11,974 nucleotides of DNA from Chloroflexota bacterium (GTDB lineage Bacteria; Chloroflexota; FW602-bin22; JAMCYS01): contig JAJZQK010000037.1 in NCBI GenBank assembly GCA_021847625.1, positions 1-11,974 of the forward strand, given 5' to 3'. The notes beneath the pieces were generated by a model. The model was not told the DNA's origin. It saw only the letters and a program-made list of their open reading frames with translations, and did not search any database. Of this stretch, positions 1-6,410 are shown one piece after another (position 1 is the stretch's first letter; each line of letters starts with the position of its first letter). The translations under genes and the position numbers were made by a program.

Positions 1-148
1 CCCGAGCCAATTTGACGATCGAATCATCATCTTTGCCCTTGTCGACGTTCACTTCGCTAGGTCGGCGGCGCCTGGGCACCGGCGCGCAGTCAGGGCACCT
101 GCGGAACTCCACAGAATAAGGCAACCCGCAGTTGGGGCACGTTGGCAT
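1..148 (-). CDS. Zinc-ribbon protein, N-terminal fragment (gene runs off the left edge)
   Basis: The first 49 codons of a minus-strand gene are visible. The protein opens with two cysteine pairs, CPNC at residues 4-7 and CPDC about 11 residues later. This is the classic spacing of a small zinc ribbon with four cysteine ligands. A basic patch (PRRRRP) and an acidic stretch (DKGKDDD) follow. The ATG at 148 is preceded by GGAGG with an 8-base spacer, which is a strong ribosome binding site and fixes the start. N-terminal zinc ribbons of this type occur on many small regulatory, membrane and uncharacterised proteins, so the ribbon alone does not give a function. The gene lies 141 bases downstream of the M28 peptidase gene on the same strand and may have its own promoter (extended -10 near 186-194). 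The main domain lies outside the window. Confidence 0.8.
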   Translation of the reverse strand, partial: MPTCPNCGLPYSVEFRRCPDCAPVPRRRRPSEVNVDKGKDDDSIVKLAR

Positions 149-185
149 CGACGAAACCTCCGCACGTTGAGGGATTGGTGGTTAA

Positions 186-194
186 ATATTATCA
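186..194 (-). promoter_or_regulatory. Extended -10 promoter candidate for the zinc-ribbon gene
   Basis: Read on the minus strand this is TGATAATAT, an extended -10 (TGn followed by TAATAT), in the only AT-rich patch of an otherwise GC-rich 141-base gap. The start codon at 148 lies about 38 bases downstream. The matching -35 position is poor, so the call rests on the extended -10 alone. Confidence 0.35.
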
Positions 195-289
195 CCTGGC
201 TGACGTCCCCGCCACCGCCCCCAAGTACCCGTCGTCGTTTCCCCGCCTCCGTGGGCACGGAACCAGGCCGACGTGGGCGCCGCTGTCTG

Positions 290-1723
290 CTACCCGGCGC
301 CTGCCAGCTGTTCGAGTATCCCGAGCGTGAGCTCCGCGGCAATGGCGAGGGAGTCGGCACTGACAAAGGACGTCTCGTCCTGGGCGGTGTGGTAATTGGG
401 ATCCTCCGTGCGCGTAACGAATAGCGCCGGCACGGGCACCGAGCTGATCGACAGGAAAGACGAGTGATCGCTAGAAAGCGCAAGCTGGCCGGTTCGCGGC
501 TGAGGCGGGCTGCCGAGGTCCCGAGCAATGCCCGTCGCCAGTTCCACCAACCGAGGACTCCCGCTCAGCCTTAGTTGGTCGCCGACGCCGACCATATCGA
601 GATTGACCATGGCCGTGATATCCCGCAACTGGTCCCCGTCGAGCATAGACACGTAGTACCTGCTGCCAACCAGCCCAATCTCCTCGGCCCCGAAGGCGAT
701 CACCTTGACGGTGCGGCCGGTCCCCTTTTCGGCGATGACCCTGGCCAGCTCCAGCATTGCCCCCACGCCGGAGGCGTTGTCGTTAGCCCCGGGCCCGGCT
801 TCCACCGAGTCGTAATGGGCGCCCACGATAACCGTCCCCGGTTGGCTTCCCTTGAGGGTGCCGATCACGTTCTCGCTCTGCCCGCTCAGCGAGGTGGCAT
901 TCACAGTCAACTTCACTGCGACCGCGCCCTGCCCCAGCGAATCCCGCAAGCTCCGGCCTTCCTCCAGGGAGATGGAGACGATCGGGATCTTCGCCGAACT
1001 GCCGAGGTCTCCGCGGAAGCTGCCAGAAACGTTGTTGCTGATGACGAGGCCCGCGGCCCCCGCCGCCTCGGCGTTGGCCGCCATCTGGGCGAACTCAACC
1101 TCGCCTCGGCTGACCAGCACCACCTTTCCCCCAACCGGCTCGTCCAGGAAATCCTCGACCCGGCCGACCCCGGCCTCCACCAAGTCGGCCGTCACCTCGC
1201 CAGAGGCGGAAAGGCGCATCGTCTGGGGATGGAGTGTCGCCTGGCGGGGCTGCACCACTGCCATGGTCGCCCCGTGGTCGACAAACTGCGTGAAGGGGAA
1301 CGGTTGCCGCTCCACCTCGTAGCCGTAGGAGGACAGCTGCCCGGCTATGTAATCGGCGGCCGTCTTGCTCGCCTCCGAACCGACGGGCCGTGAGCCAATC
1401 TCGGCGGCCAGGGCCTGCACGTGACGATACGCCGCCTGGCCAGATACCTCCGTTCCCGAGGTAACCGCCGTCGGCGATTGCGTTGGCGAGGGCGTCGTCG
1501 TCAGCGTCGGCGTCGCGGTGGCGGTGGGAACCAGGGTGGGTGAAGAGGTGGCAGGAACAGGCGAGGCCGTCGCTAGGGCGGCAACTGCAGTCGTCTCCGC
1601 CGTAGCCGTCGGGGGAACGGCGGAGGGCGTCGCCGCGGGGCCCGGCAGCATGCAGGAAGTGACAAGAAGAACGAACGCCAGCAGAAGCGCCAAGTATGCC
1701 GTCTGGCGCGAGTGCTTAGACAA
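290..1723 (-). CDS. Secreted lipoprotein zinc aminopeptidase, peptidase family M28, with PA domain
   Basis: This 477-residue protein probably removes N-terminal amino acids from peptides outside the cytoplasmic membrane. A signal peptide (residues 1-23) ends in the lipobox VTSC, with C24 as the lipidation site. Residues 25-90 are a Thr/Pro/Ala/Ser-rich linker. A protease-associated (PA) domain spans about 176-270 and the M28 catalytic domain about 285-477. The zinc ligands of the family are all present: H303 (GAHYDS), D315 (GANDNASG), E348 with catalytic base E347 (GAEEIGL), D376 (NLDMVG) and H445 (YHTAQDE). The start is TTG at 1723, ten bases after GGAGG. The reading frame is open back to 1846, but that stretch covers a good promoter (1800-1828), and the TTG puts the basic signal-peptide N-terminus right at the start. 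The gene is divergent from the ANKH-like transporter. The family is certain; the substrate preference is not. Confidence 0.93.
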   Translation of the reverse strand: MSKHSRQTAYLALLLAFVLLVTSCMLPGPAATPSAVPPTATAETTAVAALATASPVPATSSPTLVPTATATPTLTTTPSPTQSPTAVTSGTEVSGQAAYRHVQALAAEIGSRPVGSEASKTAADYIAGQLSSYGYEVERQPFPFTQFVDHGATMAVVQPRQATLHPQTMRLSASGEVTADLVEAGVGRVEDFLDEPVGGKVVLVSRGEVEFAQMAANAEAAGAAGLVISNNVSGSFRGDLGSSAKIPIVSISLEEGRSLRDSLGQGAVAVKLTVNATSLSGQSENVIGTLKGSQPGTVIVGAHYDSVEAGPGANDNASGVGAMLELARVIAEKGTGRTVKVIAFGAEEIGLVGSRYYVSMLDGDQLRDITAMVNLDMVGVGDQLRLSGSPRLVELATGIARDLGSPPQPRTGQLALSSDHSSFLSISSVPVPALFVTRTEDPNYHTAQDETSFVSADSLAIAAELTLGILEQLAGAG

Positions 1724-1799
1724 TGACCGCCTACCTCCGTCGCAGGTCTCCACATCGGCTGAACACAAGAGTGCCGCGTACCTTATGCTCGGCCACCGC

Positions 1800-1828
1800 A
1801 CGATAGCACGGCGAGGGTCGGCCGTCAA
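1800..1828 (-). promoter_or_regulatory. Sigma70-type promoter for the M28 lipoprotein gene
   Basis: On the minus strand the -35 is TTGACG (1823-1828) and the -10 is TATCGT (1800-1805). The spacer is exactly 17 bases, and a TGC just before the -10 makes it an extended -10. Transcription would begin near 1793, leaving an untranslated leader of about 70 bases before the TTG start at 1723. The longer upstream reading frame runs straight through this promoter, which argues against an earlier start codon. Confidence 0.6.
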
Positions 1829-1854
1829 CGTCGGCACGACAACCAAGTTCTCGA

Positions 1855-1883
1855 TTGTACTTTCGCCTGGGGCGTGGTATCCT
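1855..1883 (+). promoter_or_regulatory. Promoter candidate for the ANKH-like transporter gene
   Basis: TTGTAC (1855-1860), a 17-base spacer and TATCCT (1878-1883) with a preceding TGG form a moderate extended -10 promoter. Predicted transcription would start about 10 bases before the ATG at 1900, so the leader is very short. This candidate and the minus-strand promoter at 1800-1828 form a compact divergent control region. Confidence 0.4.
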
Positions 1884-1899
1884 GGGAAGCGAGGTCCGC

Positions 1900-3258
1900 A
1901 TGCGGCAGCAGCTCACAGTCGGCAGGCTCTCGCGTTTCTACCTGCCCCTGGCAATGAACTCCATACTGATGATCGTCGAGACGCCCGTCGTTACGGCAGG
2001 CATCTCCCGCCTTCCTGACGCGGAGCGCCATCTGGCCGCCTACGGCGTTATGGTGGCAGTCGTCTATACGCTGGTCAACATCGTCGTGCCGCTGACCCAC
2101 ACCGGCAATGCCCTGGGGCTTAGCCGGGAATCATTCCGGCTACTCCGTGACTTCTCTCTGATCGTGTGCGCCGCCGTTACGCTCATCTCGGCGGGCATCT
2201 ACTTCACGCCGGTTTACGACGTCGTCGTGGAAGGCATGTTAGGCACGCCGCGGGATGTCGCTGACCTTACCAGGCCCGCCGCTCAGATCATGCTGGTCGC
2301 GGCCTTGGCGATCGGCTGGCGCAGGTTCTACCACGGCGTGCTGATTAGGCACGGCTACACCGGCGTGGTTGGCTGGTGCACACTCATTCGCGTCGTCACC
2401 GTCTGCGGCACGGTCGTCGTCGCCGTGAAACTGGGGACTCTGCCGGGCGTGCAGATGGCGGCGGTGGCCCTGGCGCTGGGCGCTGTCGTCGAAAGCGCGG
2501 GCGTCACCCTTATCGCCGAATCGATCCTCCGGCGTCGGGGCGCGATACGCTGGGAGACGGGCGAGGCGTTCAAGATCAACTACGGCGCCACTCTGCGCTT
2601 CTTCGTTCCCCTCGCGCTCGTGCTCGTCCTCACCGGCACCATGCGTCCGATCATCACCGCCGGCATGGCCCGTCTTCCCGACCCTATCCTGTCCCTCGCC
2701 GCCTTTCCCGTCGCCTTTGGCGTGTTCAACATCGTCTACCAGCCCCTCTGGGTGCTGCCGCAGACGGTCATTGCCCTAGTCAGGGATGCCCACTCCTACC
2801 GAGTCGTGATCAAGTTCGTGCGCTGCGCCTGCCTGGTAGGGTGGGCTGTGCTCTTCGGGGCCACCTTCACCCCTGTCATCGACTTCTACCTGGCCACTGT
2901 GTTGACCGTTCCGCCCGACGTGCGCGTAATCGCCATCCCCGCCGTACGCGTGTTCTCGCTCTACATCATCGTCGCCGGTTGGCAGACCGAATACCAGGGT
3001 CTGCTCATCGCCCGGCGCCTGACGGGGGCGACGCAGATGGCCACGGGGCTGAACGTCGCCGCCCTGGCTTTGACGCTGACGGTCGGTCTGCTCGTAGGGG
3101 GGCTGCCCGGCGTTCTGCTGGGGGCAATGGCCTACGTGCTCGGCTTCGTCGTGGAAACGGTCGTCCTCCGCTGGCAGGCCAAACCGGTCCTCCAGGAGGT
3201 GCGCGGCATCGGCTTGCCGCCTCCCGTCCCCTCGGAGGGCCCAGCGCAGAGGGACTAG
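1900..3258 (+). CDS. ANKH/MATE-like multi-spanning membrane transporter
   Basis: This 452-residue, strongly hydrophobic protein has many membrane segments and two homologous halves. Residues 12-50 and 233-271 align without gaps over 39 positions with 18 identities by eye, sharing RF..PLA, TAG..RLPD and LAA. That is the pseudo-twofold repeat expected of the MATE/MOP flippase fold. The pattern resembles animal ANKH (progressive ankylosis protein), as I recall its sequence: similar order and spacing of the PLA/RPI segment that opens the second half, a GVLIRHGYTGVVGW-like stretch after the first helical block, PAVRVFS, and GFVVET near the C-terminus. Human ANKH is about 490 residues and exports citrate, ATP or pyrophosphate. 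The bacterial substrate is unknown. The start is ATG 1900 with a nearby GAGG; a TTG at 1855 in frame is more likely part of the promoter. A MATE, MurJ or polysaccharide-flippase relative is the main alternative. Confidence 0.7.
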   Translation: MRQQLTVGRLSRFYLPLAMNSILMIVETPVVTAGISRLPDAERHLAAYGVMVAVVYTLVNIVVPLTHTGNALGLSRESFRLLRDFSLIVCAAVTLISAGIYFTPVYDVVVEGMLGTPRDVADLTRPAAQIMLVAALAIGWRRFYHGVLIRHGYTGVVGWCTLIRVVTVCGTVVVAVKLGTLPGVQMAAVALALGAVVESAGVTLIAESILRRRGAIRWETGEAFKINYGATLRFFVPLALVLVLTGTMRPIITAGMARLPDPILSLAAFPVAFGVFNIVYQPLWVLPQTVIALVRDAHSYRVVIKFVRCACLVGWAVLFGATFTPVIDFYLATVLTVPPDVRVIAIPAVRVFSLYIIVAGWQTEYQGLLIARRLTGATQMATGLNVAALALTLTVGLLVGGLPGVLLGAMAYVLGFVVETVVLRWQAKPVLQEVRGIGLPPPVPSEGPAQRD

Positions 3259-3270
3259 CGCTCGTGGCTG

Positions 3271-3299
3271 TTGACAATCGCTTTCCTGCTCCATATACT
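3271..3299 (+). promoter_or_regulatory. Near-consensus sigma70 promoter before the CPBP-like gene
   Basis: TTGACA (3271-3276) is a perfect -35. It is followed by a 17-base spacer and TATACT (3294-3299), five of six matches to the -10 consensus. This is the best promoter in the window. It begins 12 bases after the transporter stop codon and gives a leader of about 20 bases to the GTG start at 3328. The first T of the -35 box is also the first base of an in-frame TTG, which is therefore not the likely start codon. Confidence 0.75.
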
Positions 3300-3327
3300 G
3301 GTCGCCAAGACGACGAGGGAGGGAGAG

Positions 3328-4281
3328 GTGGCGGTTCGCACGAACGCGGTCGGCGGCAGCAGTAGCGTTGAGTTCTTCACCGGCCTGGCGAGGTCACGCC
3401 TGCTGGCGCTCTACATGGCCGCTGCCTTTGCCGGAGCCATCTACCTCATCGTCGCCGGCTATGGCACGCGGTTCCTGGTCGCCCTGGTGGCAAACCTAAC
3501 CCTCCTCGCGCTGTACGTGGCCATCGTCAACATAGCCACCGGCGGGTCCGGAGGCCGTTCCTACCCCGTGGCCCACCCGCGTCTGGAAACCCTCGTCCTA
3601 CTCATGTACGCCGTCTTTCTGGCCATCCGCGCCACCCGGCGGCTCGCGGAATTCGACCTCACGGGCCACCTCCCCTTCTACAGGCAGATGGACGCCGCCG
3701 TGGTAGGGGCCGTGCAGGCGATCGTCGGCGGCCTCGCCCAGGGAGGGCAGGCGCCGGCGGGCTTCTACAGCGCGGTATCCGACGGTTTCTGGATATTCCT
3801 CGTGCCGGTGGCTATGTTCCTCGCCATGGGCTACGGGCCCGCGAAGCTGGGGTTGACGGTGAGCCACTGGTGGGTCGCGCTACCGCTTATTCTGATTGCC
3901 GCCCTGCCCACGATACTGGAAACGCTCGGGGCTCCCGTTTCCGGCCTGCCCACGCTGGCGAACGGTGCCTTGCCGACGATGCTGCTTGCCGGATTAGGCC
4001 TCGAGTTCTTCTACCGGGGTCTGCTCCTCTCCCGCGTCGAGGCCTGGCGGGGCCGTGGCCTTGACGCCCTGGCTGTCGTCGGCGTCGTCTTCGCCCTGGG
4101 CCAGATTCCGGGTTTGCTTGCCACCTACGGCTTCGATTTCACCCTCGTCGGCGCCCAGACGCTGATGTTCGCCGGCGCCCCGACGAGCCTTGCCTGGGGC
4201 TACCTATACCTGCGCACGCGCAGCCTCACCCCGGGCATCCTCTGGCACGCCTCACCGTGGGCCGCCTTCCCCTTCGCCTAA
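3328..4281 (+). CDS. CPBP (CAAX protease/bacteriocin-processing) family membrane protein, probably catalytically dead
   Basis: This is a 317-residue polytopic membrane protein whose C-terminal third matches the CPBP/ABI intramembrane protease family in layout, but with altered active-site positions. The usual EExxxR motif is LEFFYR (L225, E226, R230), so the first catalytic Glu is Leu. The usual FxxxH is FALGQ (F255 to Q259), so His is Gln. The last motif HxxxN/D is HASPW (H307 to W311), so only the His remains. In Rce1-type members these residues activate the attacking water and hold the substrate, so the protein is probably a non-proteolytic relative. The start is GTG 3328, with GGAGG five bases upstream; earlier in-frame TTG 3271 lies inside the promoter. 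It follows the ANKH-like gene by 69 bases on the same strand but has its own strong promoter. The role is unknown; a partner or scaffold role in the membrane is a guess. Confidence 0.75.
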   Translation: MAVRTNAVGGSSSVEFFTGLARSRLLALYMAAAFAGAIYLIVAGYGTRFLVALVANLTLLALYVAIVNIATGGSGGRSYPVAHPRLETLVLLMYAVFLAIRATRRLAEFDLTGHLPFYRQMDAAVVGAVQAIVGGLAQGGQAPAGFYSAVSDGFWIFLVPVAMFLAMGYGPAKLGLTVSHWWVALPLILIAALPTILETLGAPVSGLPTLANGALPTMLLAGLGLEFFYRGLLLSRVEAWRGRGLDALAVVGVVFALGQIPGLLATYGFDFTLVGAQTLMFAGAPTSLAWGYLYLRTRSLTPGILWHASPWAAFPFA

Positions 4282-4297
4282 CGAGCGTGATTCATCT

Positions 4298-4334
4298 CCA
4301 CGGCACGGCCAGTCGGCCGAAACGCGGGCCGTGG
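4298..4334 (+). terminator. Nested hairpin just after the CPBP-like gene, possible terminator
   Basis: The outer arms CCACGGC (4298-4304) and GCCGTGG (4328-4334) enclose an inner CGGCC-AGTC-GGCCG hairpin. The structure starts 17 bases after the CPBP stop codon, where a terminator would sit. No T-tract follows, so intrinsic termination is uncertain. Confidence 0.35.
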
Positions 4335-4364
4335 CCTGAACCGGGAGGAATGGGAGTCGGACTC

Positions 4365-4415
4365 ACCGCGGAGGACGCGGAGAATAGGATGGGTTCCTTC
4401 CTCATCCTCCGTGGT
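4365..4415. repeat. Imperfect palindromic dispersed-repeat-like element (ACCRCGGAGGA type)
   Basis: ACCGCGGAGGA (4365-4375) and TCCTCCGTGGT (4405-4415) are inverted copies with one mismatch in 11 bases, separated by 29 bases. CGCGGAGGA is followed at once by a second CGCGGAG copy. A further pair, AGGATG (4386-4391) and CATCCT (4403-4408), can form an inner or competing stem. Elements with the core ACCACGGAGGACACGGAGA are, from memory, common intergenic repeats in many bacterial genomes. Only one copy is in this window, so membership of a repeat family is inferred. Confidence 0.5.
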
Positions 4416-4517
4416 CTTTGGGACGACGAGCGGCCCACCGCGCAGGTCCTGTGAGTAAGGGCAGCGTATAGTAGGGGCGACACTCCACTTCGTAAGGTTG
4501 AAGGGAGAGCAATGGTT

Positions 4518-4552
4518 CCCTCTCCCTTCCAGGGAGAGGGTTAGGGTGAGGG
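4518..4552. repeat. Palindromic intergenic repeat, hairpin with GAGGGTTAGGGTGAGGG-like tail
   Basis: CCCTCTCCC (4518-4526), a 5-base loop TTCCA, and GGGAGAGGG (4532-4540) make a perfect 9-bp stem, followed by TTAGGGTGAGGG. This matches, from memory, a very widespread bacterial intergenic repeat. A further GGGAGAG at 4503-4509 could pair with the same left arm to give an alternative hairpin. It lies between the converging CPBP-like and phosphoesterase genes and may stop or stabilise transcripts from either side, but it lacks a T-tract. Confidence 0.6.
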
Positions 4553-4572
4553 TTGTTCCGCGGTTTATCCGA

Positions 4573-5244
4573 TCAGATCTCGAAGACGAAGTAGCCGAAG
4601 GCGTTTGCCACCAGCGTGCCGTGCAGCCGGCGCAGGCGCGGGGCGCGCGAGTAGTTGAGGTGAGTGTGCCCGTGCAGCCACAGGCGCGGGTGGAAGAACT
4701 GGATCAGACGATTGTAGGCGTAGAAACCCCGGTGGGCGTGGTCGGTCGGGCCGTCGTCCTCCGGCGTGTACGTCCGGGGCTGCGAGAGAACGACGTCCAC
4801 CACCGATTCGGAGAACTCGACGGCCGGCGCCTCTTCCCTCTTCAGCACCGGGGGTGCGTGGCTAATGACGATGTCGGCGCCACCGGATATCAGCAACCTC
4901 GGGATCGTGCGCCAGACCAGAAGGCGCATCTCGGTCTCCGTGTATTCCAGGCCACGGCCGCCATACCAGGCACTGCCCTCGAAACCGGCGATCCTGACCC
5001 CTTTGTACCTGACCACACGCCCGTTGATGTCCTCGCCAACGGCGGAGAATCCGCTGCGTGTATCGGGGTCATGGTTTCCCTTGACGTAGATTAACGGAAC
5101 GCCGAGCGAGGTTGCCAAGAAGTCCAAGTAGTCCCACTTGAGATCCCCGCAAGCCAATAGCAGGTCAATTCCTTGCCAGCGCTTGGCGTCAAAGTGCGCG
5201 TAGAGAGCGGGATGAGGTACATCCGCCACCGCCAGTATCTTCAT
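4573..5244 (-). CDS. Calcineurin-like metallophosphoesterase
   Basis: This 223-residue soluble protein carries the two-metal phosphoesterase core: CGDL with D34, GNHD at 56-59, SHAPP with H129, and HGHTH at 191-195. The first motif is unusual. Most members have DxH, but here it reads D8-V-P-H11 followed by PALY. From memory, a Chloroflexota-type subgroup also departs from DxH at this site, so the enzyme may use a modified first metal site. Family members hydrolyse phosphomonoesters, phosphodiesters or nucleotides; the substrate cannot be read from the sequence. The stretch DHAHRGF (168-174) fits the same subgroup. The start is ATG 5244, with GAGG nine bases upstream. The aldo/keto reductase gene is 112 bases upstream on the same strand, with a promoter candidate in between, so the two may be separate transcripts. 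Confidence 0.88.
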   Translation of the reverse strand: MKILAVADVPHPALYAHFDAKRWQGIDLLLACGDLKWDYLDFLATSLGVPLIYVKGNHDPDTRSGFSAVGEDINGRVVRYKGVRIAGFEGSAWYGGRGLEYTETEMRLLVWRTIPRLLISGGADIVISHAPPVLKREEAPAVEFSESVVDVVLSQPRTYTPEDDGPTDHAHRGFYAYNRLIQFFHPRLWLHGHTHLNYSRAPRLRRLHGTLVANAFGYFVFEI

Positions 5245-5319
5245 CAGCCAATACCTCGGCCATCCTTCCCGAACCGGGGGCAGAGAGGTGGCCGCCCCAA
5301 GACGTCAGACTGGAAAGCA

Positions 5320-5348
5320 TTACTATCACTCTCTGCATGCCGCGTCAA
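5320..5348 (-). promoter_or_regulatory. Promoter candidate for the metallophosphoesterase gene
   Basis: On the minus strand, TTGACG (5343-5348), a 17-base spacer and TAGTAA (5320-5325) preceded by TGA make a moderate extended -10 promoter. It fits in the gap between the reductase stop and the phosphoesterase start. The -10 matches only three of six consensus bases. Confidence 0.4.
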
Positions 5349-5356
5349 GCTAACCC

Positions 5357-6232
5357 CTATCCGGACACGGGCTGCCTTTGCGTCCAGACATCCGAGGTCC
5401 CCCACTCTTGGGCCTTCCAGGGCATGGTTTGCGGAGTCACCAGTGGCAATACCTCGCGGAAGAGCGCCAATCTCTCCTCGTCGCTCAGCGGCTGGAAGTT
5501 CTCGGCCACGGCCAGGTTCTTCTGCAGCTGTTCCATCGACTCCATGCCCACGATGACGGTGCTGACGGGCAGGGCCAGCGAGTAGCGCAGCGCCCGGTCA
5601 TAGACGTGCGCCAGCTTGCCAAGCCCCAGGACCTTCATCCCGATGGTGGCAATGCCTTTCTGCCGGGCGACGGGGAGGAACTCCTCGGCGAAGCTGGCGA
5701 TGAAATGGTCCAGCACCGAGACGGCGCACAGCACGCTGTCGAACGGAAACCGCGCCAGCGCCTCGACCTGCACCTGGGGGTTCGTGTGCCCGCTGATGCT
5801 GATGTAGCGCACGAGCCCTTCGTCACGAGCCTGCACGGCCGCCTCCAGCGCCCCGCCCGGACCGGCCACCTGGTCGAGCTCCGCAAAGGAGAAAATGTTG
5901 TGGAGGCGCACCTCGTCGACGTGATCGGTCTGCAGCCTGCGTAGGCTCTCGTGCAGCTGGTTGAGCGCTCCCGACCGATCGCGCGCCCGCATCTTGGTGG
6001 CGATCCACATCTCGTCGCGACGGTGGCGAACGACCTTGCCGAGCCTTTCCTCCGATTGCCCGGCCGAGTAGACCCAGGCCGTGTCGAAGTACTTGATCCC
6101 GTGGTCAAGGGCGTAGTTCACCATTCCAATGGCTTCCGCCTCCGTGCAGCCATGGCCATCGACAATGCGCTGCGCCCCGAAGCTCAATACTGGAAACTTC
6201 GCCCCAGTCTTGCCGAAAGGTCTTTCCTCCAT
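5357..6232 (-). CDS. Aldo/keto reductase
   Basis: This 291-residue cytosolic oxidoreductase probably uses NADPH to reduce aldehydes or ketones. It is close to the usual family length. The conserved catalytic tetrad is complete: D50 (YFDTA), Y55 (VYSAGQSEE), K80 (ATKM) and H111 (RLHN). The family signatures around them are also clear: RPFGKTG at the N-terminus, YALDHGIKYFDTA, the SISGH strand, and GMES near the cofactor-binding end. The start is ATG 6232; the GAGGAG ribosome binding site lies about 12 bases upstream, which is a little far. The C-terminal tail after about residue 265 is not typical of the core fold. Substrate is unknown. The gene is divergent from the HAD-GH65 gene, but no functional link can be shown. 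Confidence 0.92.
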   Translation of the reverse strand: MEERPFGKTGAKFPVLSFGAQRIVDGHGCTEAEAIGMVNYALDHGIKYFDTAWVYSAGQSEERLGKVVRHRRDEMWIATKMRARDRSGALNQLHESLRRLQTDHVDEVRLHNIFSFAELDQVAGPGGALEAAVQARDEGLVRYISISGHTNPQVQVEALARFPFDSVLCAVSVLDHFIASFAEEFLPVARQKGIATIGMKVLGLGKLAHVYDRALRYSLALPVSTVIVGMESMEQLQKNLAVAENFQPLSDEERLALFREVLPLVTPQTMPWKAQEWGTSDVWTQRQPVSG

Positions 6233-6298
6233 AGTGAATACGCTCTCCTCTCACCGTGAATAGGCCCACGGAGGCAACTTATCCAAGCCGATAGTTCA

Positions 6299-6304
6299 AT
6301 TATA
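6299..6304 (-). promoter_or_regulatory. Perfect -10 box (TATAAT), candidate promoter of the aldo/keto reductase gene
   Basis: On the minus strand this reads TATAAT, in an AT-rich patch about 67 bases before the reductase ATG. No convincing -35 lies 16-18 bases upstream, where the sequence is G-rich, so an activator might be needed or the match could be chance. Confidence 0.4.
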
Positions 6305-6410
6305 CGCCATAGCGGCCACCCCCCGGCAGACTGGCAGTGCCGGCTGCCGACCGGTGGCCCGCGGCAGGCTTTGGTGATTTGGCATCCTTCTTGCTGCTGA
6401 ATCCAGGCGA

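Larger units (their letters stand above)
4282..4572. other. 291-base convergent intergenic region rich in hairpins, no gene
   Basis: Between the stop codons of the CPBP-like gene and the phosphoesterase gene I find no coding sequence with a ribosome binding site or recognisable product. The region holds three separate inverted-repeat structures (4298-4334, 4365-4415, 4518-4540), two of which look like dispersed repeats. It is best read as a repeat-accumulating transcription end zone. Confidence 0.6.

Noticed and set aside
248..261. TCCGTG-GG-CACGGA palindrome as a terminator of the M28 gene
   Set aside because: The stem is only 6 bp with a 2-base loop and there is no T-tract; a hairpin with so short a loop is unlikely to form well.
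575..1393. 272-residue plus-strand open frame
   Set aside because: It lies opposite the M28 peptidase, whose catalytic motifs are certain, and has no ribosome binding site or recognisable domain. Long antisense frames are common in GC-rich genes.
2376..3365. 329-residue plus-strand open frame overlapping the transporter in another frame
   Set aside because: Composition is dominated by Arg, His, Gly and Pro, typical of a shifted frame of a GC-rich gene, and the transporter frame has clear repeats and membrane segments.
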